From Tomocerus qinae (lineage: Eukaryota; Arthropoda; Collembola; Entomobryomorpha; Tomoceridae): a stretch of 64,000 bases of DNA. Shown here one piece after another: positions 21,916-35,299 of this stretch (position 1 is the first letter of the stretch; each line of letters begins with the position of its first letter). The stretch lies in contig CM034546.1 of NCBI GenBank assembly GCA_020055645.1, positions 136,359,875-136,423,874 on the forward strand, given 5' to 3'. The position numbers and the translations under genes were made by a program. The notes beneath the pieces are model-generated. The model was not told the DNA's origin and did not search any database. It saw nothing but the letters and a program-made list of their open reading frames with translations.

Positions 21916-23699
21916 ATTAAATAGAAAACATTTTTAGAGATACAATATTTAATGACAATAAAATTTAAAAATTAAAGAACCACAAGCTCTTGACGTAATT
22001 TTTTTTGAATTTTATCTGTATATGGCAATAATTATTACTTGCATAGTTAATTCAGTTATGCCAGTGCCAAGTAAAATTAGCAAAACAACATACAACGTTT
22101 AGCAGACTGAAACAAATGGGAGAAACTGGAAAATATCACGACTCACTTGATGGAATTTCAATAAAATATATTTGCGCTTAATTATTATCAATACAATCTA
22201 AATTAATTGTCAGCAAAATTATGTAGACCAATGGAAATGGAGCTATTACCGTTTTAAACATTTTTATGTGAGCTATTTAGAGTAACTTTTCGCTGGATTA
22301 CTTCTTTTATTTCTACTGTAACCACTGTCAGCTGTCACATCTCTTCTTGGGATTAAAGTCCAGCATTGTCAATTTTTACAATTAATCCATCTTCGTCTTC
22401 ATTAGGTTGCACCGCACCACATTAAGATATGTCGTTGACCGTATTACAATATTATTGCCAATGGCTGTGTAATCATTAATTAAAGTAGGCCAGTATAATG
22501 TAAACAGGACATGACCTATAAATAAAACAAAGTTATCATAAACATTAACTTTAAATCGAATAGGAAATTAAAACCGCATACATATATAGTCAAGGTCAAG
22601 TCATTTAGGGGGGTGCTATAGAGTGCTTAACCACCCCATTAATTTCCCAAAAACAGACTAGGTATTTTCTCAAAATTAATAAAAATTATTTTTATACATA
22701 AGAAAATTCTTGTCACATATTCAAGCAACCCCCTATCACCTAAATTTGTGTTCTGGATTTTCTATTATTCATGTGTAGCTTCCTATCTTATTAATTCCAA
22801 TGGCTATATTCTCCCCCCATGTGAAAAAAGGTGTTTTGGTAAAATGACAATAATTTGAGTTATAGACATCGTAGAAAGTCGTGCTTTACAGATATGCGAA
22901 ACTGATAAAATTTGCCAACTTCCACTCGCTGACATATGCCACTTTACTCTTTTAGATCCGAAGTTACAGACAGTTTTCTAAAAAATCCCTACTCTTTCAA
23001 TGTAAATTCCTACTATTTTCCGCCCAAACGAGTTTCTCTGAAAGGGTCAAATTTTCTTATGCCTAATACTTTTCTTTCCAACCAATAGTTTTATTTTCTT
23101 TACAACCCTTATATAATGACTGTAGACCTTCCCTTTCAAAAAAAATTTGTCAATTTTGTCATCCACAATTTTGACAAAAAATGTAAAATTTACCCGCGTG
23201 ACTGGGACCCGACACCCGATAAATACTGATGAATTAACATTTAACACCACCACAAGTTCTACAAGTGACAAGAAAGATACTTTTTAACCTTAAAATTAAA
23301 ATACAAGACTATTTATATTTTACCGCTTTGCAAATCAATTTATCATCGAGAGCATGGGTTAGACTGGTTAGAGCATCATGTTATTTGTTTGTTGAGTTTG
23401 TTTTCATCTTCGCTTCATCTCCTGTCATCCTGTGCCTGTTTTGACGCTACTAAATAAATTGTAAATTATGTTAAATGTATTAATAATATACAATATACAA
23501 ATACAATCATGTTAAAATATACTTCAGTTTTCAAAATCAGAGTCATCCGTTACATGCACATGCAGTGTTTGACATTCATTTTCCTGTACTTCTAATAGGT
23601 AGCTTTTTAGAGATTTCTTTAATACAATGATCTTAGAATTTCTTTTTTAAGTTATATTTATTACCACTAGAAAAATGAAAGAATATCAAAACCAATTTT
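21916..23699. other. Intergenic with dispersed repeats
   Basis: About 22600-22750 is a diverged inverted relative of the 16150-16305 repeat (ggggggtgct ... cacccc). About 22890-23040 shares acagacagttttctaaaa and a following aatgtaaa stretch with 53870-53985. No supported gene apart from the possible short first exon at 22250-22261. Confidence 0.45.
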
Positions 23700-23912
23700 A
23701 ACTCTATTTTTTGACATTTGCGTGGAAAAATAAAGGAATTTAAAGCTTCGATTCAATTGAGAAATCATCATAACAAGAGACTCACCCAATGGAAAAATGT
23801 TTTTCCATGTACGAATTGTCTTCGAAAATTCTCTACTGAACTAAGTCTACAATTTCACGAAAACAGGTTCATGGAAAACCTCGAAAGAATAAATTTGGAG
23901 GAAACGAATTGA
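23700..23912 (+). pseudogene. C2H2 zinc-finger fragment, decayed
   Basis: Traces of two C2H2 fingers. The first is FDIC..K, then a frame change, then FKASIQLRNHHNKR. The second is FPCTNCLRKFSTELSLQFHENRF, which has C-x2-C and the hydrophobic spacing but only one of the two His. A stop and a frameshift split the first finger, and there is no long frame on either side. Most simply a relic of a zinc-finger exon. I do not see which gene it came from. Confidence 0.5.
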
Positions 23913-25138
23913 TTTCTTGTTTGTTTCGCAGTGAAAAGTTTAGCAGTGCGGACAGCATAACAGGTCACAAAGTAAAATACTAAAAGTGAACGATTTACTT
24001 GATTTGTGCCAAAGTATTTCTGAAATATTACTCTGAAAACCCATTTAAACAGGCCAAAGCAGAAACTCAAAGTTATTTAAGATGTTTCAATATTTTAATT
24101 GATAGGAGAAAGGAAGTTGGAGTAATTTTAAACAAATAGAACCATATCCATAATTTGAGCTAAAATTCGTACACATCTTTTTTGTTGTGTTATGCCAGTG
24201 AAAAATCACACAAATTAATGGAATACAAACTAACGACTTTATTAATACGTAGACAGTCAATTATAGAGTAAAGAACAAAGAGAGATTATGCAGATTATGC
24301 ACACACATTACATAAACAGAATTTGGATAACGGGGAACTAAAACCGCCTAAGTCAACTAAGTTTAAACTCACACCAGGCTACCTACTACTACGTGCAGAT
24401 ATTGATTATGAGCTTATAGTAATTATTCCACATACACTGCAGTGTATACATATTATACAATTTTTATGCACTGAGATTTAAATATATTTTCAGAGTTTCT
24501 GGTTTGGCCTAAATGCGTTTTCCACGTTGGCCTAATTTTATTGGCTTAAATCGGTGGACACTACTATACTAATACATGTACTATTTACTTTTCTATCCCA
24601 ACCAAATATTTGTATTTTCCGTTTGCAATTTGCATGGGATTTTGCTATTCATTCTGGAAATTGGTTTGATTGTCTTAATTTTGTTCTACACATGATCAAA
24701 TACATGAATATTAAAAGTCATAATTATACAATTATATAAATGAAAACTATACTAAATTCGAATATTTACGAGCATTACAAAGAATGTGCAAGCGTGTGAT
24801 TAAAAATAAGAAAATCCTAACCAACAACAAAAATGAAACGACTTTAACTTGTTACGTATACGATTAAATAGTTAAAACCAGCTTAACATGGAATGGAGGT
24901 AATACTACTGAAAATGACTCCTGAACAAACGCATAACTGACTTGTCAACTTGTCACCAAGTCACCAGTACTTTGCTTTGCCATGGTAATCTTGCTTTTAT
25001 CGTAGACCGACTTGGTTGGAGAACGAAATCTTATCTTTCAGTATTTTCGTTATCAGTTATTTATTTCGATGTCGATTAGCTACGTATATTAATAAGGCCT
25101 AAGAATCGACACATTTTACCAATGTCACTACATTCTTA
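23913..25138. other. Intergenic, no gene seen
   Basis: AT-rich, no recognised element. Confidence 0.4.
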
Positions 25139-26066
25139 TTATTGGATCATCTGTGATAGAAAATACATAGGATCTTCCAGTAAGCAAATGCCGTAGTTTA
25201 CATCCAAATAAATCCAGTGATCTACGACGGAGTATTCTTGCGGGCTGACTGCGTCAGAACAATCAGGATCTTCATAAATTCTATTCGAACAAATTTTGTT
25301 GTCTGTGCCGTTGATGAATATTTCATTCTGATGATGAACATAGCCCAATAGAGCAGGCGGTACATGAGGGACAATATCTTTGTTAGAGGTGACCCTGGCC
25401 GCAACTATCGACAGATTATTGAGATAATCCGCATAAGCTTTGTTCCCAGTTCGGGGTTGACCGTAAGTGTACAGAGAGTAAGTCAGATTGACAAATTCTT
25501 GATTAGTTTGGAGTTTGTAGATTGTGATTGACGCTATAGCAGCTCCTAAGCTGTGTCCTACGATCACTATGCTGGTGACTCCCGGGTTAATCTCCAATAA
25601 TTCCTTAATGGACAGAACGACTTGACCGTACAGTGAATTCGCAGCTGTCAGAAATCCTGAGTGAACTTTAATCTCCCCGTCGAGGGATTCTTGGGCTACC
25701 ATAAGATTGTTTATGTGGTTTTTGACGTTGTAGCTCCCTCGGAATGTCACTATTATCTCTTTCTTCATTTTGTCAATTGCCACGTACCCAAAAGTACCAT
25801 GTGTAGAGTTAGTCAGCACTTTATACATGCTCACGTTTTCTCCAGTTGCATTGCAATGCTGACAATTCCATGATTGTAGACTTTTTATGGAACAGTACGC
25901 CGCTGCCGTAAATAAGACGTAGTGTTTGCACTGCTCGATTGAAGGGACTTCAAGTCTGCCATTCATTTCGTCCTTTGAGTGGTCAGCGGTGACATTCTCG
26001 TTTCCTTGGACAAAATTATCCACCGGAAATAGAACAATTACCAAACAAATGAAAAGATATTGAGCC
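25139..26066 (-). CDS. Class-3 (fungal-type) lipase, secreted, first exon missing
   Basis: A single large exon (26066-25139, acceptor ttattgcag) encodes 308 residues plus stop. Its first residues (AQYLFICLVIVLFP) complete a signal peptide whose ATG must lie in an upstream exon I could not place. The rest is a Lipase_3 domain: YCSIKSLQSWNCQHC, TFGYVAIDKMKKEIIVTFRGSYNVKN, the nucleophile elbow IVGHSLGAAIAS, YTYGQPRTGNKAYADY, the Asp region TSNKDIVPHVPP and the His in VVDHWIYLDVNYG. The catalytic Ser-Asp-His triad is therefore present. The product is an extracellular triacylglycerol lipase or related esterase, likely digestive. The family is common in fungi and patchy in animals. Confidence 0.9.
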
Positions 26067-27768
26067 CTGCAATAAAAAATAATTTGGAATTGAAAAACAT
26101 CCTTTTTTAGGTATTTTAATTTTTTATAAAATTATAATTCTAACCACTAGTTCTTAGTGCACGTATTAAATGTTTATAAATATTAAAAAGTTACATTTGC
26201 ATTTTTTGGATTATTATAGTCTATAATAGTTGAGTTGATTGAAGGTAGAGAGTTATTAAAGGTCAGTAGATCCAGCATTAGATAAGCGTTATAGATGGTA
26301 TTGTGTGTCCTACTTTTTTATTTTAAGCAAATGATGTAATGGCAATAATTTAACTCCATGGCACTTTGTAACTATATAGAAAACATTTGGTCGTACTCTA
26401 TTCCTTTAGTGAAAATAGTAACAATTGGATTCATCATGCATTCATGGCTTCTGGCTTGAATGGCTTATGGTAAAAAGAATCTTCTTTGAAAATAAAACGA
26501 GTTTTTTATGCATATATTCATAATATTTGTAATTTATTCTATGAATTCTGCATTCGTTACATATCTGCATGCAAGATTACGTGCTCAGTTTATTCAGACA
26601 TAAAGTAAATATACAAATAGGATGCATGAATTAAAACTTCAAAAATGCTGTTTTCCTGCTTTAGCATGTAAAAAATGCTTTTTTATCCGTTTTGCTTGCC
26701 CATGGATGTATACCTTTAATATTACTATTTATACTATGTAATGTATCATTGTATGGATCTACGTTCTTACTTGTCAACCGGTTGGATATTGACTTACTTA
26801 GGTAATCTTATTACAGATAATAGATGCATTAATGCACGCTATTTTTTATTCAGTAGTAATAATCTATTTATTGGAACACGGAATAAATGCGCTTGTAGAG
26901 GACGATATATAACAACAATTTCAAGCAACACGCACAGGCATTAAGTCATATACTAAGATTAAGCCTGAAACAGCTTAATATGCCCAAAGTCTTTGTTATA
27001 TTTGATGCCATCTCTCATAATTTAATCATTACTATTGGCTAGTTGACAGCCAATGACAAAGACTAAATTATGACCACCTCAGGTGGATTGGAGTTTGAGA
27101 ACAGGCGCCAATTCGTGGCGCAATAGTTTGGCCGTATAGGCATTCAAATTTGCCTTCAGATTGGTAAATAGACTTTGTGTGTCTTATAGCAGAAAAAAGC
27201 TTTTTTCTGCTATGAATACTTAGTCTATGGCATTAAGTCGGGGGGAAAATTGGCATAACCAAAACATATCGAAATCGAAGTTAACAAGACAATGCTAATA
27301 ATATTGCTTTAAAGTGACTAGTATAGTGAATATAAACATAATAGCAACAATTAAATGGTTAATTATCAGTAGGTATTAGGCATTAGGCCCAAGGAATATT
27401 TTCAAACAAAGCCTTGTCGCTTGACCCTAAAAATATGTACAGAATATGTTTGACGGATTTATCTGCATCTCTAATAAAGTTAATTTATTATTATACAAAG
27501 TATAACAAGCCATGCTCAAATGGGTATAGGAAAGTGGTGAGATAAACAATTAAGGATAAAACGTAACGCTATGCAACTTGCAACCGATATTTATATATTT
27601 ATTAGCTATGTATGATAAACATAGCTAATACCAATTCACTTTTTCCAATAACGTTTGACTATTGACTATTAAACCGTGACTGACTCAACATAACCTGATA
27701 TATTATGACCTTTCAAACCTTATTACACGACTTTGAACGATAGATAGTTATATAATTTTTTAGCTTTT
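26067..27768. other. Intergenic; lipase first exon expected here
   Basis: The first exon of the class-3 lipase should lie on the minus strand in the first few hundred bases but cannot be fixed by eye. A short perfect inverted repeat, agcagaaaaaagcttttttctgct, sits near 27188-27212. Confidence 0.4.
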
Positions 27769-28383
27769 CACCAACTTCCTCTGGTAGGGGAAGGTTATAA
27801 CCTATTTAGTAGTGTCCGTGGACTTCAGTTCTCAACCTAGCTATTTCATGATTTTGTACCACAAAAATACAGCCAAAGTTATATATATGTTTAGTTAGTT
27901 TTAAGTCTTTTCCCCATTTTTCACAAGAAGGGAAGATTTAACCTAATTGGTAGTAACCGTGGAACTGTCAGCTTTCAATCGAGCTATTATACCGATTTGC
28001 ATGATGGACATAGCTAAAGTTACATCAATTTTCAGCTATTGTTATTGTTAAGTTTTCCACCCATATACCGTCAGGGGAAGGCTCTAACCTATTTAGTAAT
28101 GTCCGTATACGGTGGACATGTCAACTTTCAATCGAGTTATTGCACGATGTACGACTTTGTACAATAAATCGAACTGAAGTTTTAAAAGGTACATCTCTCC
28201 CCCGGTCAAGGGGTGTGACGGATTTTGGCCATTTATTAACTTGATCTTACTTTTGATCTTTAGTTTGCTTACAAAAAACGGGTTATCTCATTCCGTTCGA
28301 ACGTTCGTACTTACCATCGGACAGACAGACAGATTGCATGGGAATTCCTGTTTCTATAAAGTGGATTACGCCACTTGATAACA
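27769..28383. repeat. Diverged ~145-bp tandem repeat with hairpin/GACA end
   Basis: Three diverged copies share ggggaaggtt.taacctatttagta.tgtccgt and tcaa..gagttatt (starting near 27775, 27905 and 28050). They are followed by a conserved end: ttaccatcggacagacagac, then the hairpin aagtggattacgccactt. The end resembles 9225-9310 in inverted orientation. Probably one dispersed non-autonomous element family. Confidence 0.55.
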
Positions 28384-29873
28384 AACAGCGAGAGACAAGG
28401 ACACCCTCGAAATTGAAGAAAATAATTTTTTTTCAGTTTTAAATGGGAGATATTGTCCTGAAGGCGAAGGCACGAAATCCCAATTTGCCCCTACAACTAT
28501 TTATTTTTTTAGTTCGTCGTTGATGAGAATTTCTTCCAATGCATTCGAGTTCTTTGCGGGACTTTACCAAATACCAAATTGTGAAAATTCATAATACGTG
28601 TAATTCTGTCATTTATTAGCTACTATAGTCACTTTTACATTTATTGTCATCAGCAGGTCGGCAAAAATAAAATTGGGAGAATAATAATACACTGACGGAC
28701 ATAATAATCATATTATTGTGCCTTTTAATGCGGTAAGGATTGTTATCTTTGTCAACAATAGTTAGGTGAGATTATCTGCCTAAATTCAACCCATTCTTTG
28801 TTCTTTAATTTCATTTGTAACAAATTCATAAATCAGTTTAAACATTTCATCAGTGAAACTATACTTGACATTTATGACGATTTTAAGAGCTTTAACTGTA
28901 AACAACTCCTTTTCTCTTTCAATTTAACATTTATGCATCCTTGTTATGTTCAGAGATCCAATAAAAAATGTCAATAAATCAATGTAACCTTGCAGTATTC
29001 GTACAATTTAAGTAGGGGTTGTATATAATTGTTTGTCCATTGATTATAAGTATTTATAAATAAATATCTGCCTGTGGCTTATATTTATCTATATTTTTGC
29101 CTAAAGTTGTAAGTTTATTTATATGGAACTGGACATGAAGTATTGTGGAATTTTATCTGCATAAAAACAAATGACGCAATAGGCAATCGACTCTAATCCT
29201 TTCACAGTTTCCTATACCACAGAGATTAGGTTAGGATTTCTAACAAACATTACTTTGTACTTTGTACACCCAATGTCTCAATTCAGTCAATAACACTTGA
29301 ACGTGCATATGATATAACTGGGATAAGTAATAAATAACCAATAATTTCCCATTCATTCTCGTATATTAGGAGTTTATTGCCTATATGATTTTTATAACGA
29401 TATGCAATAATATGCAAGAACTTATTGCACGTTGCATAAACATTGCTATATGAATACAAATTTTTTGTTATGACCAGCTGTATATTTATAATTTCAGTTC
29501 CTCAATTGAGAGACGTCCATAATGATTGATGATTCAGTCGTTTACGCGCACCAACTGTGATTCAACTAATTAAACCTTGTGATTAAAATAAAGTCTGGCA
29601 TGGCCTGATATTTTTGTTTTATTATTAGTCAGAGTCTGGCGGAGAGCTGGACGCGAGAGACTGGTTGATAAGGATAAGACCACCACTAAAGTACGTTGCT
29701 TTTCAGATTTAATAACAGTATAAATACATTGTCTATTTAAATCTAATCCTTCATTTACCAATAGGTAGCTTCTCCAAAGAGCAAAACCAAAATATTTAAT
29801 GGACGTTATTGACTTCTACATTTAAACCGGAAAACATTCCTGAAAAGATACAAAATCTGTGATAATCAGCAAT
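28384..29873. other. Intergenic, no gene seen
   Basis: Upstream region of the alpha/beta hydrolase gene. Nothing recognised. Confidence 0.4.
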
Positions 29874-31701
29874 ATGTTACTTTCCTTGTTTGGACTTCTG
29901 GTGGATCCGACTGATCAGTACAAATCCAACGTGCACAAATTATTCTCCAATTATCTAGTTGTGGTGATCACGATAATTGTTGGGAGTGTCACTCCTCTTG
30001 CCTTCATTAGTCTACCTCTATTATTATTGTCTTGCACGTTCGGTTTTCTCGATCTGTCGACTTGTAGTGTCACCAGCCGATGCCTAATTGTGGTCTTCAG
30101 TATTTGGTTTGCAGCCGAAATCATTTTCTACTTTTATTGCCGGACTTTAAAAAAGAAGTTGGAAGTCCAGACGTCATTTCCGGGTTTAGCGCACAAAGAG
30201 AGACATCGTTATGTTGAACGTGTTCTGGACCATTGTCCAGATGCCTGGACGTCACTTTCTGGATGGTTCTATAAACACGGTCCAGAAGATATTGGAAAGG
30301 ATTGTTTGGAAGAATGGCTCAGTTGGGCGTTTATTTCCAAGCACTTGCAGGATTTGAATGAAAAGGAAAGAGAAGAACTTGCCTCCCTTGTAGCTCCAGT
30401 CATTTCAAAATATCCAGAGCTTGATAAAAAATCTAAAAATTTTCCATTAAACTTTATGCGACTGCATTTTGACGAGATGATCGTACAACATAAACCATTT
30501 ATCGCATATGTCGTAAGTCGCTTGCTCCTTTTTTAAAATGTTACTTTTAATTGCCATAATTATTATTGAAGTTGCGAATTGAAAAAACTGTAAAACGTTT
30601 GGTTTTAATAGTAGAGGAGAGTTGTTATAAAAACTAAAATTATTATGTAAAATTGTTACAATGAGTTGAAATTGAATCTTAAATTTTATTTTTAAGATTG
30701 TTTCAATAAATGTTGAAAATATCTAAATCTAATAATATTTGTTTTATCAGCTAATTATATTTAATTTAAAAAAATGTATGTTCTTGTTTAACTATAGGTA
30801 GTATAAATTATGTTAAGAGATATGTTTTGGAATAGAAATAAGATTTTTTTAAACATGTATACATCATTTTGTTTATATTGACGATTTTGTTTTCTAGGTC
30901 ATATCAGCTATGCAATATTTCGGATCTGCCTCTTTATCTCAAATGGGCTTTGAGCGTCACACACTTGACGACAAGTACTCTCAATCGTATTGGAGTTATC
31001 GATCAGAAACAGGGAAGGTTCCTACCAAGAGCCCAGTATTTTTTGTTCATGGAATTGGAGTGGGAGTGGCCATGTACCTGAAAGTGATCAAGGCAATTGT
31101 CAAAGAAGACCCTGAGAGACCAATCTTCATCCTAGAACTGCCACACATCAGCTTGCAGATTGTAAATTACGTTCCCACGATGCAAGAAACGATCGAATCG
31201 ATTGACGAGATATTTCGGCGTCACAACCTGAAAACGTGTTCCTGGCTGGCGCATTCTTATGGCACGATTGTAACAACTTGGGTATTGAAAGAGCGTCCTA
31301 AGTACATTCAGAGGCTGAGTTTCGTGGATCCAGTCTGCTTTGCACTTTGGGAACCTGACCTCATTTATAACTTCCTTTATCGTCATCCGCCAGGAGCAAT
31401 TCATCGATTATGCCAGTTCTTCGTCGCACAAGATCTCCTCGTTTCCTATACATTATTCCGTAAGTTTTGGTGGTTAGAAAATATCTTGTTTCCTGAAGAT
31501 CTGCACTGTCCCACGAAAATATACTTATCGTCCCATGATTTCATCATTGACTCTTCTAAACTCCATCGCTATCTGAAGACCCAACATGAAGAGAAGATGA
31601 AAGTGCGTGTACCATTTGAAATTACAAAAATGAATGGAATGTCCCATGGAAGCTTTATGAATTCCAAAAAATATGTATCACAAATTGTTGGCCATCTCTA
31701 G
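29874..31701 (+). CDS. Membrane alpha/beta hydrolase, fungal-like family
   Basis: Two exons (29874-30512 and 30898-31701; GTC|GTAAGT and ttttctag|GTC, phase 0) give 480 residues. The N-terminus has two or more hydrophobic segments (LVVVITIIVGSVTPLAFISLP, CLIVVFSIWFAAEIIFYFY). A soluble helical region follows. The hydrolase domain starts near residue 250: oxyanion-type FVHGIGVGVAMY, nucleophile elbow AHSYGT (variant of GxSxG), FVDPVCFALWEPDLIYNFLYRHP, strand KIYLSSHDFIID with the likely acid, and the His in GMSHGSF. The DPV..L..P.l.YNFLYR motif is one I associate with a large family of fungal and protist hydrolases. Predicted as a membrane-anchored lipase/esterase; substrate unknown. Confidence 0.85.
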
Positions 31702-33186
31702 CATTTAATTTTGGCCACTCAGAAAACTATCAATATTTCTAAGCTTAAACTTCCAACTTTTAAATAATTTCTCTGAAATTACTTACGTAATGAAAAATGT
31801 TCACAAATATTTATTTTCATAATGTGATCGAGTAAATTGTCTACTTTAATAATTAAGGCTGTCGGATTTTGCAGTTTGTATTTGCTAGTTATCATAGTAG
31901 CATGAAATTTTCACTTCTCACAGATTTGTCAATCCTGTGGAATCCTACGAAACCAACCTTATTAATTAGTCATACGCCAGTATTACAGTATTACATATTA
32001 TGCTGAACAATGTAACATTTGATTTCTTGATATGTCTACTGTGCTTTGTGCTACCATATTTAGTGCATGTACCTAATAATAAATTCGATAATATCGGTCT
32101 GATAAAACTCCTTATTGATTAAGTGGACTGAAAAAGACTTTATGTGTAAATATTTTCAAGTAAAATTTCTATATTATATACTCATGCACATGTAATTGAT
32201 AAAATGTAATAATTAAATTATGACTGTGATTTTTTGGAAATAAAATACTAGTAAATAATTATTATGGGCTATCTGGAATACTCCACTCTGAAAATTATAG
32301 ATATTTAGGATTATAGGCAATGCAAAGAAAGACTGCTGTTTCATAATTACAGTCCTTCGAATCCATTTGTAATAATAATGCAAAACAAACTTGTTTTCCC
32401 AGACTTTAATATTTAGTCCCGGACGTTCCATATAGTATGTGACAATCTGAAAATTAAGAAGGAATTTAAAACTAACATAATATAGACAACATTTCAATCC
32501 AGTCATTTTATTAACCACCCACATCATTGTAAATAAATAAATTATTTATTTATTACATTAGATCAGATGCAGATCATTTTTGTTCTGTTATAATAAGTGG
32601 AGGACATACCACTGATAAGAATGATAAGATATCCATTACCCGTCCAGGGCACAGGCCGCATAAAACGGGCCCAGTACCAACTCCTCGCTACAAGTTACTG
32701 TAGCTTTTCGATTAGCAGGAATTTGTTACTTTTGTATTCGCTCCTTTCGCCGACATATTATAGTTTTAGCATGAAGACATAAATTGGATATCAGATTAAT
32801 AAATAGTAACAAGACGTGTCTACTTTCCAGGAGAATGCCAAAAAAAGACAAAATGAAGAAAGAAAAATAAATAGCGAAAATGGTGAATATGTTTGAATTA
32901 TAAAAGGTCAAAGGGCGTGGTTGGTCGCTATTGAAACAATGTCGACAGAGGATGAAATTTAAGTGACGAAAGACATCCATCCATTTATCATATAGCCCAA
33001 TGAAAAGTTTTCCAATTATACATTGTCGACAGAAAACGGATTTGCTCTTGGCCGTAAGTAATATATTGTTATTTAGGGCTGCAAAATGTACAGTTTTCGT
33101 TTCGGTTTGATTCTGTTTTCAATGTCCCAATGAGAGTTGTTCAAAAACCAAAGGATGCAAGTCCAATGAAATTTAATTAGCAACCT
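31702..33186. other. Intergenic, no firm gene
   Basis: An open frame at 32213-32437 (minus) follows a good acceptor (aattttcag) but has no recognised domain or partner exon, so it is not called. Confidence 0.35.
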
Positions 33187-35299
33187 CTAACAACATACAT
33201 TTTCTATTATAAAAACAATTGTAGATATTACATGGAGGAAAATAAAAATATAAAATACAGAAAAAAAGTTTGTTTCTTTTATTGTATGGTTGTCTTCTTC
33301 GATAGGGACTTGTTCTGTATCTACAACTATTTGCCTGATTTGTTTCCTTTCAAAAAAGTCATTCCATTTTTTAAACAAATTGTAAATACCAGAGGCCATT
33401 AAACGTTGCATTTTCAAATAGAGTCGAAGACTATTTGCATATCCAGGTACAGTGAAATTGTCTATTTTTAAAAATGTATTCAATTCCCTTCGAACATATT
33501 TTTTCTTGTTAAATAAATTCTTGGCATATTCAGCAATTTTTATAGAAAAATCTACATACACAACTTTGTCACATCCTTTGACAAATTCAAAAGCATCTTT
33601 GAGAAAATCGTATCGGCGCTCCTTCGCTTTGTACGGGGGCCAGCCTAATACAAAAGTTGTCGGCATATTATTATTTTCCTCGTTTTCACGTTTTGTATAG
33701 ATTTTCCACACCCAACTTTTAAAATAACTTGTGTCCTTTTTCACAAAACTTTTCAAAATTCTGATGCTATTATGTCCATAATTGTTATCAATAGATAAAT
33801 TAGGAGTAATTATATTATAGATTTTTGTATTGATTGGGAGAAATCGATTATCAGCAGGACCAATAAAAATAAAATCGTTCAAATCTCTAAAAGAGTTGTA
33901 GACACTGTTAATAGGCGTTTGTAAGGTTATTTGACTGACAATGATTCCTTTATACGCGTTGCTAAAAATCAGTCCCAAGATTATCCACAGTCCAAATAGG
34001 AGAAATGGCTTATTATTTCTCAAATTGATATTATGGCTTACTGGTTGCTCTATCAAACTGGAAAAGTAATTGAATAAATTGAAACTGCACAACACAAATG
34101 ACCTTTTGAACGTAAATTTGGATTTCAAACGAATGATCACATCTTGACAAGTATAAAATACAGGATATGAAATACAAGATGAAGAAAGGAGAATCCAAGA
34201 AATATTATCAAATGGTGTTGTGTAAATTCGCCAAGGAATTTTATTTTTTACTCCCGCACAAGTAATAAAATCCCAGGTAAAAGGCAAGTCCGTCGCTATC
34301 GTTAGATCGCGATTGTATCCACGTCCCCGAATGAAAAGTGTAAATTCATGCTTCATTTCGTTTGTAATAAATCTATAATCTTCCCATATAAATGTATCAA
34401 TCGCGTTTTCAAAAGAACTATTTTGCTCTTCTAGCGATTTAAATGGTGAAATCCATTTTGCATCTATGGATTTATTTCCCGAATGAAAAGAAAAATTTCC
34501 TTCGCATTCCACGCTACGTTCAAACATATTTCCGTAAACGTTATATTTCGCTAAATCCAAAGGTACTTTCTCCACTAAATAAAAGACAAAACGATTAATT
34601 TTTAAATTTCAGATGTTTTAAATTCAACAGAGGTATATGTAATCAATATTTTTAAAATAATATAGTTATAAAATCTTTGAAATTACCATCAATGATGTTT
34701 ATTAAATCTTGAAATGGAAGCGGGCCTAAAAGTGTTACTGGAAATTCGCACCGTTTTTTCAAATTTACAGGATTGGGCACTTTATACACACAGCCTGCAC
34801 AAGTCAACTTAAAATGTTTCAATGCTTCATGTTTAGGATTTTCAGTAATAAAATCTAATGATAAACCTGGGAATAAATACTCCTCAGTTTTTAGCCACGT
34901 TTTAGAGATATAAATTTGAACTGCTAAATCTTTCTTGCAGAATGATGATTTTGACATGCAGAGGTTCTCGAAAGATAGATCTTGATGTTCATCAAAATGC
35001 AATATAATCCTTAAAAGGAGAAAGTTCCATTTTTGGTAATAATTCAACATGGAGTAATTGTGAGTGTGTATGATTGAAACCGTTGCTTCATGGCTTATAA
35101 AATCTTTCTCGAAATAAGGAGAGTACTTGTCGTATATAAAATATAAATCGTATTTAGAAAACGAGTTTATGACTTGCCGTATATCGCTCACATCGAACCT
35201 TAATTCAGGCTGTCCTAAAACAGTTTTGCTAAAATATAGATGAATTATCGTTATTATTACTGTCCATGCTGTTGTAAGATATCCTTTTAGCATCGTCAT
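33187..35299 (-). CDS. Divergent ionotropic receptor (IR) chemosensory channel
   Basis: Two exons (35299-34687 and 34574-33187; TGATG|GTAATT and ttatttag|TGG, phase 1) give 666 residues. A signal peptide-like start (TAWTVIITIIHLYFS) leads into a poorly conserved ligand-binding region. The ion-channel part is recognisable: M1 (ISWILLSSSCISYPVFY), a pore region FNLFNYFSSLIEQPVS, M2 (PFLLFGLWIILGLIFSNAYKGIIVSQIT) with the SNAYKGxxxSxLT-type motif typical of IRs, the S2 lobe, and a final M3 (FFSVFYIFIFLHVISTIVFI). IRs are iGluR-derived receptors in sensory neuron membranes for odours, tastes or humidity. The canonical glutamate-binding residues are not evident, as in most lineage-expanded IRs. 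Ligand unknown. Confidence 0.85.

Noticed and set aside
32213-32527. Possible minus-strand exon after a good acceptor (aattttcag)
   Set aside because: No recognisable protein family and no in-phase partner exon found; left uncalled.
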